Shown piece after piece: positions 47,561-58,580 of a DNA stretch of 64,000 nucleotides. Position numbers and translations under genes: made by a program. Each line of letters opens with the position of its first letter. The first letter of the stretch is position 1. Below the pieces are notes generated by a model. It was not told the DNA's origin and ran no database searches. It worked only from the letters and a program-made list of their open reading frames with translations. The DNA comes from Cymbidium sinense (Eukaryota > Streptophyta > Magnoliopsida > Asparagales > Orchidaceae): the NCBI GenBank assembly GCA_021442155.1, contig CM038215.1:4426976-4490975 (forward strand), given 5' to 3'.

Positions 47561-48480
47561 CTAAGAATGGTTTCCATCTCCCTGATAGGTTTGAGATAAA
47601 GCATCTTAGATATGCTAGCCGTCCTTGAAAGGATCTGAGTTGAGTTAAACTCTTAAGAGGTGGCATTTCTAAGATAGCTTTAATCTTTTCAGGATCTATT
47701 TCTATTCCCCAATGTCGAACAATAAACCTAAGAAATTTCTCTGAAGTGACTATGAATGCACACTTCAGGGGATTCATTTTTAGGTTATATTATCTTAATC
47801 ATTCAAAAATTACTTTCAAGTCAATGAGATGGTCTTCCTTTTCTAAGCCTTTGACTACTAGATCATCAATGTAGAACTCAACTTGATGATGTATGAGTTC
47901 ATTGAAGATCTGAGTCATGGCCCATTTCTATGTAGCACCAGCATTTTTAAGGCTGAAAGGCATGAACCTATTATAGAAGATTCCGATCGAGGTTCAGAAA
48001 GCAGTGATTCTTTCATCTTCAGGAGACATCTTGATTTGGTTATGGCCAGATGACCCATCCATGAAAGAGAAGACTACATGAGATGAGGCAATGTCCACCA
48101 TTAAAAGAGGAAACTCATCTTTAGGACATGCCTTATTTAAGTCCCTAAAATTGATGCAAATGTAAATTTGTCCATTCTTCTTCTTAACTAGGATGACACT
48201 AGCTAACCAAGTAGGATATTTTTCTTCCCTGATGAAACTAGCATCGATCAGTTTCTTGACTTCAAAAATGATCCATTATTCAATTTCTAATTGCATGCAT
48301 CTAGGAGCTTGCTTAATAGGGGTAACGTTAGGGTCTATTGCTAGCTTGTGCACTACTGCGTCAAGAGATAATCTAAGCATTTCTTCATAACTCCATGCAA
48401 AGTAGTCTTTAAACTTAGTCAATAGCCTAACCGAGTCATTGGTTTCTTCTTCATTCAATAATGAACTGATATATATCGGG
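47388..48480 (-). pseudogene. Element C: reverse transcriptase
   Basis: The lead-in is open at 48276-48458 (LLTKFKDYFAWSYEEMLRLS...). Motif A (FMDGSSGHNQI) lies near 48045-48080. The active-site box reads VEFYIDDLVVK near 47865-47895, so the catalytic Asp pair is kept. The thumb and tether are in the open stretch 47388-47777 (MNPLKCAFIVTSEKFLRFIV, GIEIDPEKIKAILEMPPLKS, LRSFQGRLAYLRCFISNLSG), which is typical Tat sequence. The frame breaks between these pieces. Confidence 0.85.
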
Positions 48481-48559
48481 CGAGGATTTTATTCCATCCT
48501 AAGGTACATTTCTTTAAGCTTGTCTATTGTTGAATGAATCTCTTCTTCAAACTCTTGCA

Positions 48560-49370
48560 ATGCCTCTTTGACTTGGAGAGCATCCGATCATCTAAAGCTC
48601 TAAACACACATTTTATAAGAGTTTGGGATATGTGAGAAGAAACTATCGACTCTAAATGGTTAGTAACAACTAGGAAATAATCTTATCATCGACTATACCA
48701 CTATATCAATCCTAGTCGCTCTAGATTGTGTTTCCCGTATATTGTTCCATAGCTTTTTTAGTATTCTAACTGTGCTTGGACCATGTGAGGAACTAAACCT
48801 TTGAATAAGATTTTAACACAAGTAAAAGTCAAAAGGTAATTCCATTAATTCTTTAAAAGTATCTTCCTCAAGTCCTACATCAAGCTCTGGACTTGAGGAT
48901 GATGAACCCAAAAAGAACTTCTTCTTCTTCATGTCATTAGAAAACATAGGGACTTCCTTAACTGCTAAGCCTTTAACTTTCTAAGATGTAAGTGAGGTTA
49001 GAGCTAAGGTTCCTAACTGCTACCTAATAGTTTCATATTAACCTGATTCAAATACTTTGCCTTGCTTGGAGGCTTGATCTTCTTCTCTGTTTGGATCAAA
49101 AGTTACCTCCAGTGGAACCCGCTGAGAGGGGTTGGCTGGTATACTAATCACATTAGACTCATCCTCTAAGGTGGATTCTGAGTCTATGTGAATAGCAGGG
49201 GTTCTCCTATAAACTGGGACATGACCTCTATTGGTTGAAGGCCAACTAAGGGGTCTCCCACCTCTGGAACTGCCTCTGTTTCTACCTCTACCTCTGCCTA
49301 GTGGAGGTTGCACCATTCTACCCAATGTGATATGCTGATCTATTTCTTCTTCAATTTCCTTTTCTTGTGC
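48560..49370 (-). pseudogene. Element C: protease-RT linker with Arg/Gly-rich patch
   Basis: The open stretch 49038-49325 starts MGRMVQPPLGRGRGRNRGSS and continues RGGRPLSWPSTN, then HIDSESTLEDESNVISIPANP and VTFDPNREEDQASKQGK. The Arg/Gly-rich patch resembles RGG boxes that bind RNA. B keeps a similar patch (near 55640-55690) and A has lost it. Downstream (48590-48990) is the frame-broken equivalent of the A linker at 21248-21637. Confidence 0.6.
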
Positions 49371-49379
49371 ACTTGGACT

Positions 49380-50010
49380 TTTATTTTTCTTTTCATTTTC
49401 TTTTATCTTTCCTTGTACTTCATTTTCTTTTGCTTTTGTATTTATATTTGAATTTTGTCCAAGTTCACGAGAAAGGGTGTTGTGAGAAAGTAGGTCGTAT
49501 TCTCATAAATCTTAACCTCTCTAACTAAAAATGGCTTTTCATCCCCATTAACACGGTACTCAATTCCATCTTTTCTGAACTTGATGCACTGATGAGAACA
49601 ATCTTGTTCTGATGTATCCAAGGCCTACCAAGTAAAGTAGTGATTGAAGTATTCAAATCAAGAACTTAGCTTCAGTCTTCCAGTTACATATCTCTAAAGG
49701 TAACATTATAGAACCTGAAGCCTGCTCACCTTGATCATTGAATCGTATCAACATCATCCTATCTCCTCGAAGTGTAGAGATGATGATCTTCAAATAGGCA
49801 AGGGTCTTTAGACTCATAATGTTCACCGATGCACTTGAATCCATGAGAACCCTGGTGAGTCTGAATGTGTCCATGTCGACTGTGATGTATAGGGGATGGT
49901 TGTACTCTAAGTCCCCTAGACGGAGCTCTTCATCTGTGAAGGTGTTCCATTGGGCTTCTTTTACATAATGTGCTTTCTCACCTATAGTGGTCATTTGATC
50001 TTAGAATATT
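49380..50010 (-). pseudogene. Element C: aspartic protease
   Basis: The open stretch 49653-49994 covers most of the protease: MTTIGEKAHYVKEAQWNTF, EELRLGDLEYNHPLYITVDM and the active-site segment VLMDSSASVNIMSLKTLAYL. The catalytic Asp is present but the Gly of D-S-G is Ser. A beta-hairpin segment (MMLIRFNDQGEQASGSIMLP) follows. The LGRPWIH end follows in another frame near 49610-49640, then the K-rich tract (49380-49440). This is the best protease copy in the window. Confidence 0.8.
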
Positions 50011-50256
50011 TCAAGATAAAAGAGGGCCTTGATTATTGATTCCCTCATCTCATTAGATAAGACAAGCGCATCGTATATACTTAGCTTAGATGGAAACTTT
50101 CTTAGATGAGAAAGGATGTTGTAGTCCACCTTTGGCTGATCTTCCACAAGCATATCCAAGGGTGGAGCATCCTGTGGAAGGGCTTCTCGATCTTCAGTAC
50201 CAATGACTTGTTTCCCTCTATCTTAAGGTGCTGCCCTAGGAGATAGAACCTTGCCA

Positions 50257-50820
50257 CTATGGAGGTTGACTTCGGTAATTTGGAGGCAAGGTGGTGAAAG
50301 GTTCTACCTGCACTTCATGCTCACCTACAACTTCTCCTATGGGACTCTCATAATCATATGATTTCAAGTCTATCCTAAGAGGTGAACCCATAGTATTCAG
50401 AGTTAGAAAGTCCAAGTTTGAATTAGAAAGAGAAAAATTGAAATTATTATAGTTACTTAGACTTGAAGAGTTATCATTAGAAATAAAAGAAGATAACTCA
50501 TCAGAAGAGAAATAGATGTAATTCAAAGTAGCTTTATTCTTCAATTTCTTGGAATTATTTGGGGGTACAATGTAGAAGTCAAGTAGAGTGAGTGGAGTAA
50601 GGGATTTGATGCCCTTATCTGCTAATACAAGAGTTTTACTAGTAGAAAAACTAGAAGAGCTAGCTAAAATGGAAGAAGTCTTCAGTGTGGAAGCTACAAT
50701 TGAAGGTTGGAGGCTGGACATGGTCTGTGGCTGAGCTAAATGTTGGGGAAGAAAGCTTGGGGACTCACACCTTCTTATAGTGGAACTGATTGTTAGGATA
50801 ATGTGTCTTCGGCTAGACAA
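50257..50820 (-). pseudogene. Chimeric 187-codon open frame across the C/B junction
   Basis: This is the longest open frame in the window. From its ATG at about 50820 the first part (MSSRRHIILTISSTIRRCES) is translated from element B 3' non-coding sequence and is not a real protein segment. From about 50733 downward it is the element C Gag-protease spacer: Ser-rich (SSILASSSSFSTSKTLV), LADKGIKSLTPLTLLDFY, NKATLNYIYFSSDELSS, then GSPLRIDLKSYDYESPIGE. Openness here reflects low constraint and chance; no function is claimed. Confidence 0.7.
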
Positions 50821-51654
50821 GTGCCATCTGATATAGGGTGACTACTAAGCAAATGCCATTGGAGGATTTATATCAACTCAAACATAGAAAAGAGGAAAGG
50901 AGCCTCTAGGGGACTTACCCTAAATCTTAAATATACTCGACCTAGTTAGTGCATGATGGCTAGTTCAAGAAGAAAGCACGGGGACTCATATCTTCTTAAA
51001 TAAAGTCAGCATGAGGTAGCTTACTGATTGGGCAGTGAATCCTACCATACTATCAAGGCACTCGTTGGTTTATAATGGTCAAGTTACGAAGAAAGCGTGG
51101 GGACTCACATCCTTCAAAGAAGTGACCACTAGGATGACATACTAGCAAGGTAGCATGTATACCTCACTTAGAGCAGCTAATGAGTGAGTGCCACAGGGGC
51201 TTGCTCCCATGTCAAAATAGCTCGAGATAAAAGATATGTGTTTATTTTTGTGCATGTGTTAAAAAGAATAGGATGCCTCTCGGGTTCTTTCACACTTACT
51301 TAAACATAGTGGGGATTTTGATGAAATGGTGTCATAGATGGCAACCGGGAATTCCCACTAAGAAAGGATGTCACTCATCTTACACCAGCTTATGTTTATC
51401 AAAATAGGATGCCTCTTGGGTTCTCTCACACCTATTCTAATAGCACCAGAAATGTGTTTGACTATATTTTGTGTTATGAAAGAGGGATAGGGTGCTCTTG
51501 GGGACTCTACACCTACCCTAAACACATCATGGTGGATTCGTGAGACAAAACAAACAACGCTTCTAAAGAAGAGAAGATTTTGATGAAATGGATTCAGATT
51601 TTTGTTGATTGATAGAATTCTTTTTAAAACATGATTTTTATGAGTAATATTTAT
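50740..51654 (-). other. Element B: 3' non-coding region, truncated
   Basis: Homologous to 16985-17909 of A (GGGGACTCAC(A/C)TCTTC units near 50757, 50980 and 51097; GGATGCCTCTCGGGTTC units near 51272 and 51407). It is cut at about 50740, where Gag-protease spacer of element C begins, so about 2.1 kb of this region and the whole B 3' LTR are missing. Confidence 0.75.
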
Positions 51655-52830
51655 TCAAATAAAGCCCATTAATTGGAAGCATCGTGTGTTCCCATTTACA
51701 ATCAATAAGCTGATAAGATCCTCTTGGTAGGCCTTCTCTATGACATAGGGGCCTCCCGAAGTGGGTTCAAACTTGCCTCCCATCTTTTGACGAGCAACAA
51801 TTGGTCTCCTTAAGACTAACACAAGCTCCCCTACATAGAAAGACCAAGGGCAGACCAACTTGTTGTGATCTCAAATCATTTTGGCCTTGTACAACTTGAG
51901 GTTCTGACATGCTGATAGGCGACACTCTTTCAAACCATCGAGCTCTTCTAACGAAAACTTTTCATTCTGCTCTGTAGTGATCTTATTACCCAATTCTATC
52001 CTTAGTTATGGGAGTTGAACCACTAATGGTAGAATGACTTCAGACCCATACACTAAGGAAAATGGGGTAGATTGAGTTGAGTCCGTAATGGCGGTAAGCA
52101 CCAAGCTTCAACCAATTGCTCATTCCACTACCTGTCATCAAAAGTCTTCTTTAGTATTTGGATGAGAGTTTTGTTGAATGCTTCTACTAAACCATTTGCT
52201 CTAGGATAGTAGATGGCAGAGTATCTCCAATCTATACCATGTCTTCTGGCAAAGCTATTAATCTTGGTGCTTTTGAATACAATACCATTATCTGATATAA
52301 TTCGTCGAGGCACCCTAAACCTATATACAATATGGTTCCTAAAAAACTAAAGCACATGCTGAGTTGTGACCTCTCTTAGTGGGATTCCCTCTGCCCACTT
52401 AGAAAAGTAGTCGGTGGCAACTAAGATGAACTGATGCCCCTAGGAAGAAGGAGGATCGATAGGACCTACAATGTCGGTACCCCAACACTCAAATGGTCAT
52501 GAAGCCAATGTAAGGTGTAGAATGTTGGGTGGTTGGTGAAGGACCACACCGTGTACCTGACACTAATGTCATCTCCTAGCTACATCCATGCAGTCTGTAA
52601 TCATCAAAGGCAAGTAGTATCATTGCCTTTTGATCTTCATCTTCATCTTCAGACCAGATTTATGCACTCTGCATAGACCTAAATGTACCTTGGTCACAAT
52701 GCCACGAGTATCTTATTTGTCTAAATAATGTAACCACATTTGGTCAAAGGACCGTCGGTACATGGTACCATCAACGAGAGCATAGGAGAGAGCTCTTTAT
52801 TTCACCTGGTGGGCTTATGAATTTTATTGA
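51655..52830 (-). pseudogene. Element B: integrase
   Basis: The C-terminal part is open at 51655-51858 (FYVGELVLVLRRPIVARQKM, GGPYVIEKAYQ, CFQLMGFI stop). The core stretch 52128-52313 contains RIISDNGIVFKSTKINSFAR (second catalytic Asp) and NGLVEAFNKTL (catalytic Glu). WGTDIVGPID with the first Asp lies near 52465, and the zinc finger lies near 52590-52720 in broken frames. Same architecture as A and C. Confidence 0.8.
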
Positions 52831-52859
52831 GGTAGTTTTCCAGTGTTCAAATAGTCTAT

Positions 52860-53445
52860 GAATGGTTGCCTCTAATCCATCTCCTCATCCTTTTTTGCAA
52901 TGGCAACCTCGCCTTCAAGAGAAAGTCTCTCAGTGAGTTCAGCATCAATAAGGGATATGACTTGTCTATTTTGGACCCTTATTGGAATGGACTCATCTTC
53001 GAGACATTCCAATTCTTTAGAAAGTTTGGCCAAAGCATCTACTATTATGTTCTCTACTCAAGGAACCTTGTAGATGGTGACTTGAGGATTTGGGCCAACA
53101 GCTTCATGGTATACTTGTGGTAATGATGAAGCTTGGGTTTCCAAATCTTGTAGGACCCAACAATCTGATTGATAACTAATTGAGAATCCCCCAAAGATGT
53201 TGATCCTCTTGACACTGACTATGATGGAGAACTCCAAACCGGCAATCAAAGCCTCATACTCAGCTTCATTGTTGGTGCAGGGGTTGGAAAGATAGTATGA
53301 GAATCTCATCACATCACGGTATGGAGTTAGGAGGACTATCCCTACCCCTACCTTTCCTGGAAGACTAGATTATGGTGCTTTCCCTTTATGAAAAGAAGCT
53401 ACATCATCAAAATACATCTCCCATTAGTGGTTTCCAACCTCCCCT
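52860..53445 (-). pseudogene. Element B: archaeal-type RNase H (aRNH)
   Basis: The open stretch 53058-53312 contains MRFSYYLSNPCTNNEAEYEA and LIAGLEFS, followed by a frame slip at the GDSQLVINQ block (IFGGFSISYQSD). YFD(D)VAS is near 53410 and ENIIVDALAKLS near 53035-53065, with the catalytic Asp kept. The + strand stretch 52866-53123 is a shadow. Confidence 0.75.
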
Positions 53446-54830
53446 AAGTTCATGATTTGTTTATCTAGAGATCATCACTTGTAGAGAATCGTGGTGTGCT
53501 ACTAAGAAATCTAGTGCTTGTCCCTTTACCGCATAGAGGGGTACAAATGTGATATCAAACTACGAGAGAATCATGGACCATTGTGCCAAATATCCAAATA
53601 GCATTGGTCATGTCATGAGATACTATAGTGGATTAGTTCTAAAAATCAAGTTCACGTTATAGAAAGCATATAGTGTCGTAACTTTTGGGAAGCAAAGATC
53701 AAAGCTAGGCAATATTTCTCAATAGGTGGGTAGTTTGCTTCAGCATGAATCAGATGATGACTGAGGTAGTAGAGAGCACTCTCCTTCCCTTCATCGTTGG
53801 CTTGGGCTAACAAAGCACTGAGAGAGTCATCAAATGCAGTAGTGTAGAGGATGAGTGGCCTACGGATAGAGGTGCTAGAACTTCGGCTTCACAAAATCGC
53901 TTGATATCTTCAAAGACATGCTAGCACTATCATCCCATTCAAACTTGGTATCCATTTTGATAAGTGCTAAAATGGCTTGCATCTTCCGATGGGTTGGAGA
54001 TAAAGCATCTCGATATATGCCAACCTTGGAATGATCCGAGTTGAGTTAAACTCTTATGAGGTGGAATTTCTAAGATAGCTTTGATCTTTTAGAATCTATC
54101 TCTATTCCATGGTGTCATACAAACCCAAGGAATTTTCTTGAAGCTACTCATGCAATTCAAGGGATACATCTTGAGGTTATATTGTGTTAACCATTCAAAA
54201 CTACTCAATTCAAAGAGATCATTTTCCTTTTCTCTTTTGACTACTAGATCATCAACGCTCAACGATGATGGATGAGTTCGTTGAAGATCTGACTCATGGC
54301 TCATTTGTATGTAGCACCAGCATTTTTACGGCCAAAAGCCACGACCATATAATAAAAGATTCCGATCGAGGTTCGAAAAGCGGTGTTTCTTTTATCTTCA
54401 AGAGACATCTTGATTTGGTTGTAGCTAGATGACCCATCCATGAAAGAGAACACTACATGAGATGAGGCAATGTCCACCATTAATTCTAGTGTAGGAAGAG
54501 AAAACTCATCCTTTGGACATGCCTTATTTGGTCCACGAATTGGTATGCAAATTTGGCCATTCTTCTTCTTAAGTGGTATGACACTGGCTAACTAGGCAGG
54601 ATATTTTCCTTCCCTGATGAAGCTAGCATCGATCAGTTTCTTGACTTCAAAAATGTCCTATTGTTCGATTTTTAATCGCATGTGTCTAAGAGCTTGATTA
54701 ATAGGGTTAGCGTTAGGATCTATTGCTAATTTATGGACTACTACGTCAGGAGATAATCCAGGAATTTCTTCATAACTCTATGCAAAGCAGTCCTTAAACT
54801 CAATCAATAGCCTAACTAAGTCATTAATTT
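53445..54830 (-). pseudogene. Element B: reverse transcriptase and RNase H
   Basis: RNase H blocks lie at about 53500-53960. RT is at about 54080-54830, with motif A (FMDGSSSYNQ) near 54425-54460, AFRTSIGIFYYMVVAF near 54335-54395 and the active-site segment near 54245-54260. A deletion just before the Asp-Asp pair there shifts the frame (the + strand reads ATCATCAACGCTCAACGATG). The lead-in FAWSYEEIPGLS lies near 54755-54790. More degenerate than the other RT copies. Confidence 0.75.
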
Positions 54831-55780
54831 CTTCTTCATTCAACAATGAACTGATGTACATCAGGCATGGATTTTCTTCTATCTTGAGGTTGATTTCTTT
54901 AAGCTTGTCATTATTGAATGGATTTCTTCTTCAAATTATGGAGGTGCATCCATGATTTAAAGATCATATGGATCATCTAAAGTTTCTAAACACACATCCT
55001 CATAAGAGTTAGTGTTGTGTGAAAAGAACCTATTAGACTTCAAATGATTGGTAACAACTAAACATTAATCATCATCATCTGGACCCTTGTACCAAATCCT
55101 AGCATTACTCTTGATTATGATCTTAGCTTGTATTATTCCACGCTTCTCAAAATACTCTAACTTGTGCCTAGACCATGTATGAGGAACCAAACCTTTCTAT
55201 ATAAGATTATGAACACAAGGTGAGTAAAAGTCAAACAATAATTCCATTAATTTTTTAAATGAATCCTCCTCAAGTTCTACATCAACTTCAGGAGTTGAGA
55301 ATGATGATCCCAAAAAGAATCTCTTTAGCTTCACATCCATGGAAGACTTAGGGGCTTCCTTAACTCCTAAACCTTATACTTTTTGAGATGAAAGTGAGGT
55401 TAGAGCTAAGGTTCCCAAGTGTTGCCTAATAGTCTCACATAAGCTTGATTCGAATACTTTGCTTCGTCTAGAGGCTTGGTCTTCATCATTGTCTGGATTG
55501 AAAGCCACCTCCAATGGAACCCGAGAGGGGTTGGTGGTATGCTATTCACATTATACTCATTTTTTTTGGATTCCAAGTCTATGTGAATAGTAGGTACTCG
55601 CAAACTAGAACATACCCTATTGGTATGGCCAACCAGGTCTTCCACCTATGGAACTGCCTTTATTTCTACCTCTGCCTCTACTTAGTGGAGGTTGAGTCGT
55701 CCTACCAATATGTCCATATGATGGAATGGACTGTGGGTGGAATGTGATTTGTGGCTCTATTTCTTCTTCAATTTCCCCTT
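54830..55780 (-). pseudogene. Element B: protease-RT linker
   Basis: Broken version of the linker described for A and C. It has the GLVPHTWSRHKLEYFEK segment near 55140-55190, the STPEVDVELEEDSFK segment near 55255-55300, an Arg/Gly-containing patch (LSRGRGRNKGSS) near 55640-55690, and an acidic/Ser part. The stretch 55406-55645 is partly in the wrong frame. Confidence 0.6.
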
Positions 55781-56640
55781 CTTGTTCACTTGGATTTTCA
55801 ATTTTCTTTTCTTTTCTTTTTCTCTTTATTTTTCTTTATTTTATTTTTCTTTTGAATTTGAATTTTGTCCAAGTTCACAAGAAAGGGTGTTTTGAGGAAG
55901 ATAGTAGGTTGCATCCTTAAAAATCTCAACCTCTAACGAAAATGGCTTTCATCACTTTTAACATAATATTCAATCCCATCCTTTCTGAATTTGATGCACT
56001 CATGGAGGGATGATGGAATCATCTTATTCTGATGTATCCAAGGCCTACTGAGTAAAGCAGTGAATGAAGTATTCGAATCAATTATGTGAAACTTGGCTTC
56101 AGTCTTTCAGTCACCTATCTCCAACGGTAACACTATGGAACCTAAAGCTCGCTCACTTTGTTCATTGAATCAACATCATCATCTCCTCAAAGTTTGAGAT
56201 CCTAAGACCAATGCATAAATGTTTGTGATATGAGAGAAGATAGATTTTGTGCTTCATATCCCCCAGAAGGTCTTCATCTGTGAAAGTGATCCCCTGGACT
56301 TCTTTTGCATAATGTACCTCCTCACCAATAATGGCCAGCTAAGATAAGTATATCTCAGGATCAAGGAGAGCCTTGATTAATGATTCCCTCATCTCTTTAG
56401 ATAAGATAAGGGCATTGTATATGCATAGCTTAGATAGGAACTTTCTTAAATGAGAGGGGAAATTATAGTCCACCTTGGGCTGATCCTCCACAAGCATATC
56501 CATGGGTGGAACATCCTATGGAGGGGCTTCTCGATCCTCTAAACCAATGGCTTATTTCCTCATCTTGAGGTCTTTGCTTTAGGAGGTAGAAACCTTGACA
56601 CTATGGAGGTTGACTTGTGATATCTTGAGGGGTAATGGAA
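55780..56640 (-). pseudogene. Element B: protease remnant lacking the active site
   Basis: The K-rich tract (55790-55850) and LLSRPWIHQNKMIPSS (near 56000-56060) mark the end of protease, and SIVLPLEIGD is near 56120-56145. The DSG active-site segment expected next is absent. At 56165-56260 an unrelated or rearranged stretch of about 90 bp replaces about 150 bp seen in C at 49760-49910. The upstream part (EEVHYAKEVQGITF-like) resumes near 56290-56330, followed by the DYN...HLRKFLSKL segment near 56430-56490. Confidence 0.65.
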
Positions 56641-56649
56641 GGTTCTACA

Positions 56650-58580
56650 CATGCGTCGCTCACCTGACTTCTCCTATGGGACCCTCAGAATTGGATGATT
56701 CCAAGTCTATCTCAAGAGGTGAACCCATAATATTCAGAGTAGGAAAATATGACTCTAAATTAGAAAGAGGAAGATCAGAATTGTTATAGTTATTTTGACT
56801 TGAAGAGTTATCATTAAGAATAGAAGCATACAACCCATTAGAAGTGATATAGATGTAATTCAAGCTAGCTTTATTTTTTAATTTCTTAGATTTGATAGGA
56901 GGTAAGTAAGTGGGGTAAGAAATTTTATGCCCTTATCCACCGATATAAGAGTTTTACTAGAAGAAGAAGAAGAGCTAGGTAAAGTAGAGGAAGTCACTGA
57001 TGTGGTAGCTGCAATGGTAGATTGGAGGTTGGACTTGGTCGGTGGTTGCACTACTGGGTAACTAATGGGATTCGATGGTTGTTCCATAAGGTATTCCTTC
57101 GGGATAACTATAGCATCGATCTTGAAGTTATGTTCAAGCCAGTCCTTGAATTTGAAGCAATCTTCCAAAACATGCCCTAGCACACGGTGGTAGGGGAAAA
57201 AGTTAGGATCATGAATTTTGCCAACTTTCTTCATTCTCCTAGGTTCGGGTAGCTAAAAATTAGGCTTTTTTAAGAGATTCTTAAAGATCTTCTTGATTAC
57301 CTCTCTATTAAATGAATAAGGCTTGTTAAGTTTATCCAAAATAGTAGGTGAACCATAGTTACCTAGCATTAGGTATGTGTACCATTGCTGCTGATCATGT
57401 GGCTGAGGAGGAGTCGGTAGGCCATGGAGGATGCTGTGGTGGCTGGTAGGGCTCCCTTAGTGGTGGTAGAGGAGGTGAAAGAAAAGGCTGCTAAAGTTAT
57501 GGTCTCTCGAATGGATCTCTACCTAGTTGCTTCCCCTTATCTACCAGTATCACTATTCCTAGGTTCTTCTCATATACCTTTTGTGGTTTTGTCTTAGGAA
57601 ACTGTTCTTGAAAAGGAAACTATTTGGCCTCTCCTTGTAGACTAGCCACCTTACTGATTGACTTCTCAAAAGTTTTGATAATGAAGCTCTTAAGCATGAA
57701 GGAGACCTAGCCATGGATATTCTTTAGAAGAATCCCAATGTTATTCAAAGTGACTCATTTCATACTCGATTCGCCATCGAGAATGTAGTCAACAAGGGAC
57801 TCACTTGGGTGTTATTGTGCTACTACAGATGATGATGACCCTTTGTTGAGCTCCAAACCTCTTGATAAAGAGTTGCTCCAACTCATAAATATCTTCCTGT
57901 TGGGAAGTTCAACATACTAGTCAAATGCTATACCCACTAAGCTAGACAAAGGTATGGAATAGTAAAGCATCATTGCCACTAATGTTGCAATAACTAGCTC
58001 TAAAATGTGTGATGTCTACCGGTTTCCGCCATCAAAACTCTTAAAGAAAGGTGGTACGAAACCCTTAGGATATTGGATTACATCAAATTCCTTCAGGTAG
58101 GGTCTACCCTTTGGAATTAATGATCCTCCTCGGGCTTGAGCCAACGCTTCCTTCACCTGCTGCTCAACCATGGACTTGATATCTTTTTCTTGATGGAGGT
58201 ACTATCCACTACCTTCTTATACATGCTGGTGCTACCTTGCTCTACTAGAAGTAAGGTCCTGACTGGGCCCAAGACATACACCAACTCTGGCTGACTAGTC
58301 TAAGCTATGGTAGGATGAACTGACGTGACTTGATTCTGCAATGCTAAGATAGCTGCTAATAGATCTTCAAGCTTATTTTCCATCTATCTATCTTTTCATC
58401 CTTCTACTTTATTTATGCTAGGAGGTGTTAGGTCGAGTGGGCTATGTCTTCCAAATCAGCCTCAATACCTTCCATAGCCTGCAACTCTCTGAGGTGGAAT
58501 CCCCTGGTATCTACCATGCAGACCCCTATTGAGTCTCCCAACAAATCATCTTCATTGGGATTAAAGCTGATCTTCTAATC
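56650..58580 (-). pseudogene. Element B: Gag and Gag-protease spacer
   Basis: The spacer is open at 56660-56863 (MNYIYITSNGLYASILNDNS). The zinc-knuckle part is open at 56878-57234 (DPNFFPYHRVLGHVLEDC, first Cys changed to Phe), then FKDWLEHNFKIDAIVIPKEY and a Ser/Thr-rich end. Unlike element A, B lacks the 2-nt deletion after the knuckle. The basic Pro-rich part and capsid (about 57390-58160) and the N-terminal coiled-coil part (EDLLAAILALQNQ near 58320-58390; MVDTRGFHLRELQAMEGIEA near 58455-58520) are broken by stops. Gag is single-copy here. Confidence 0.75.
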
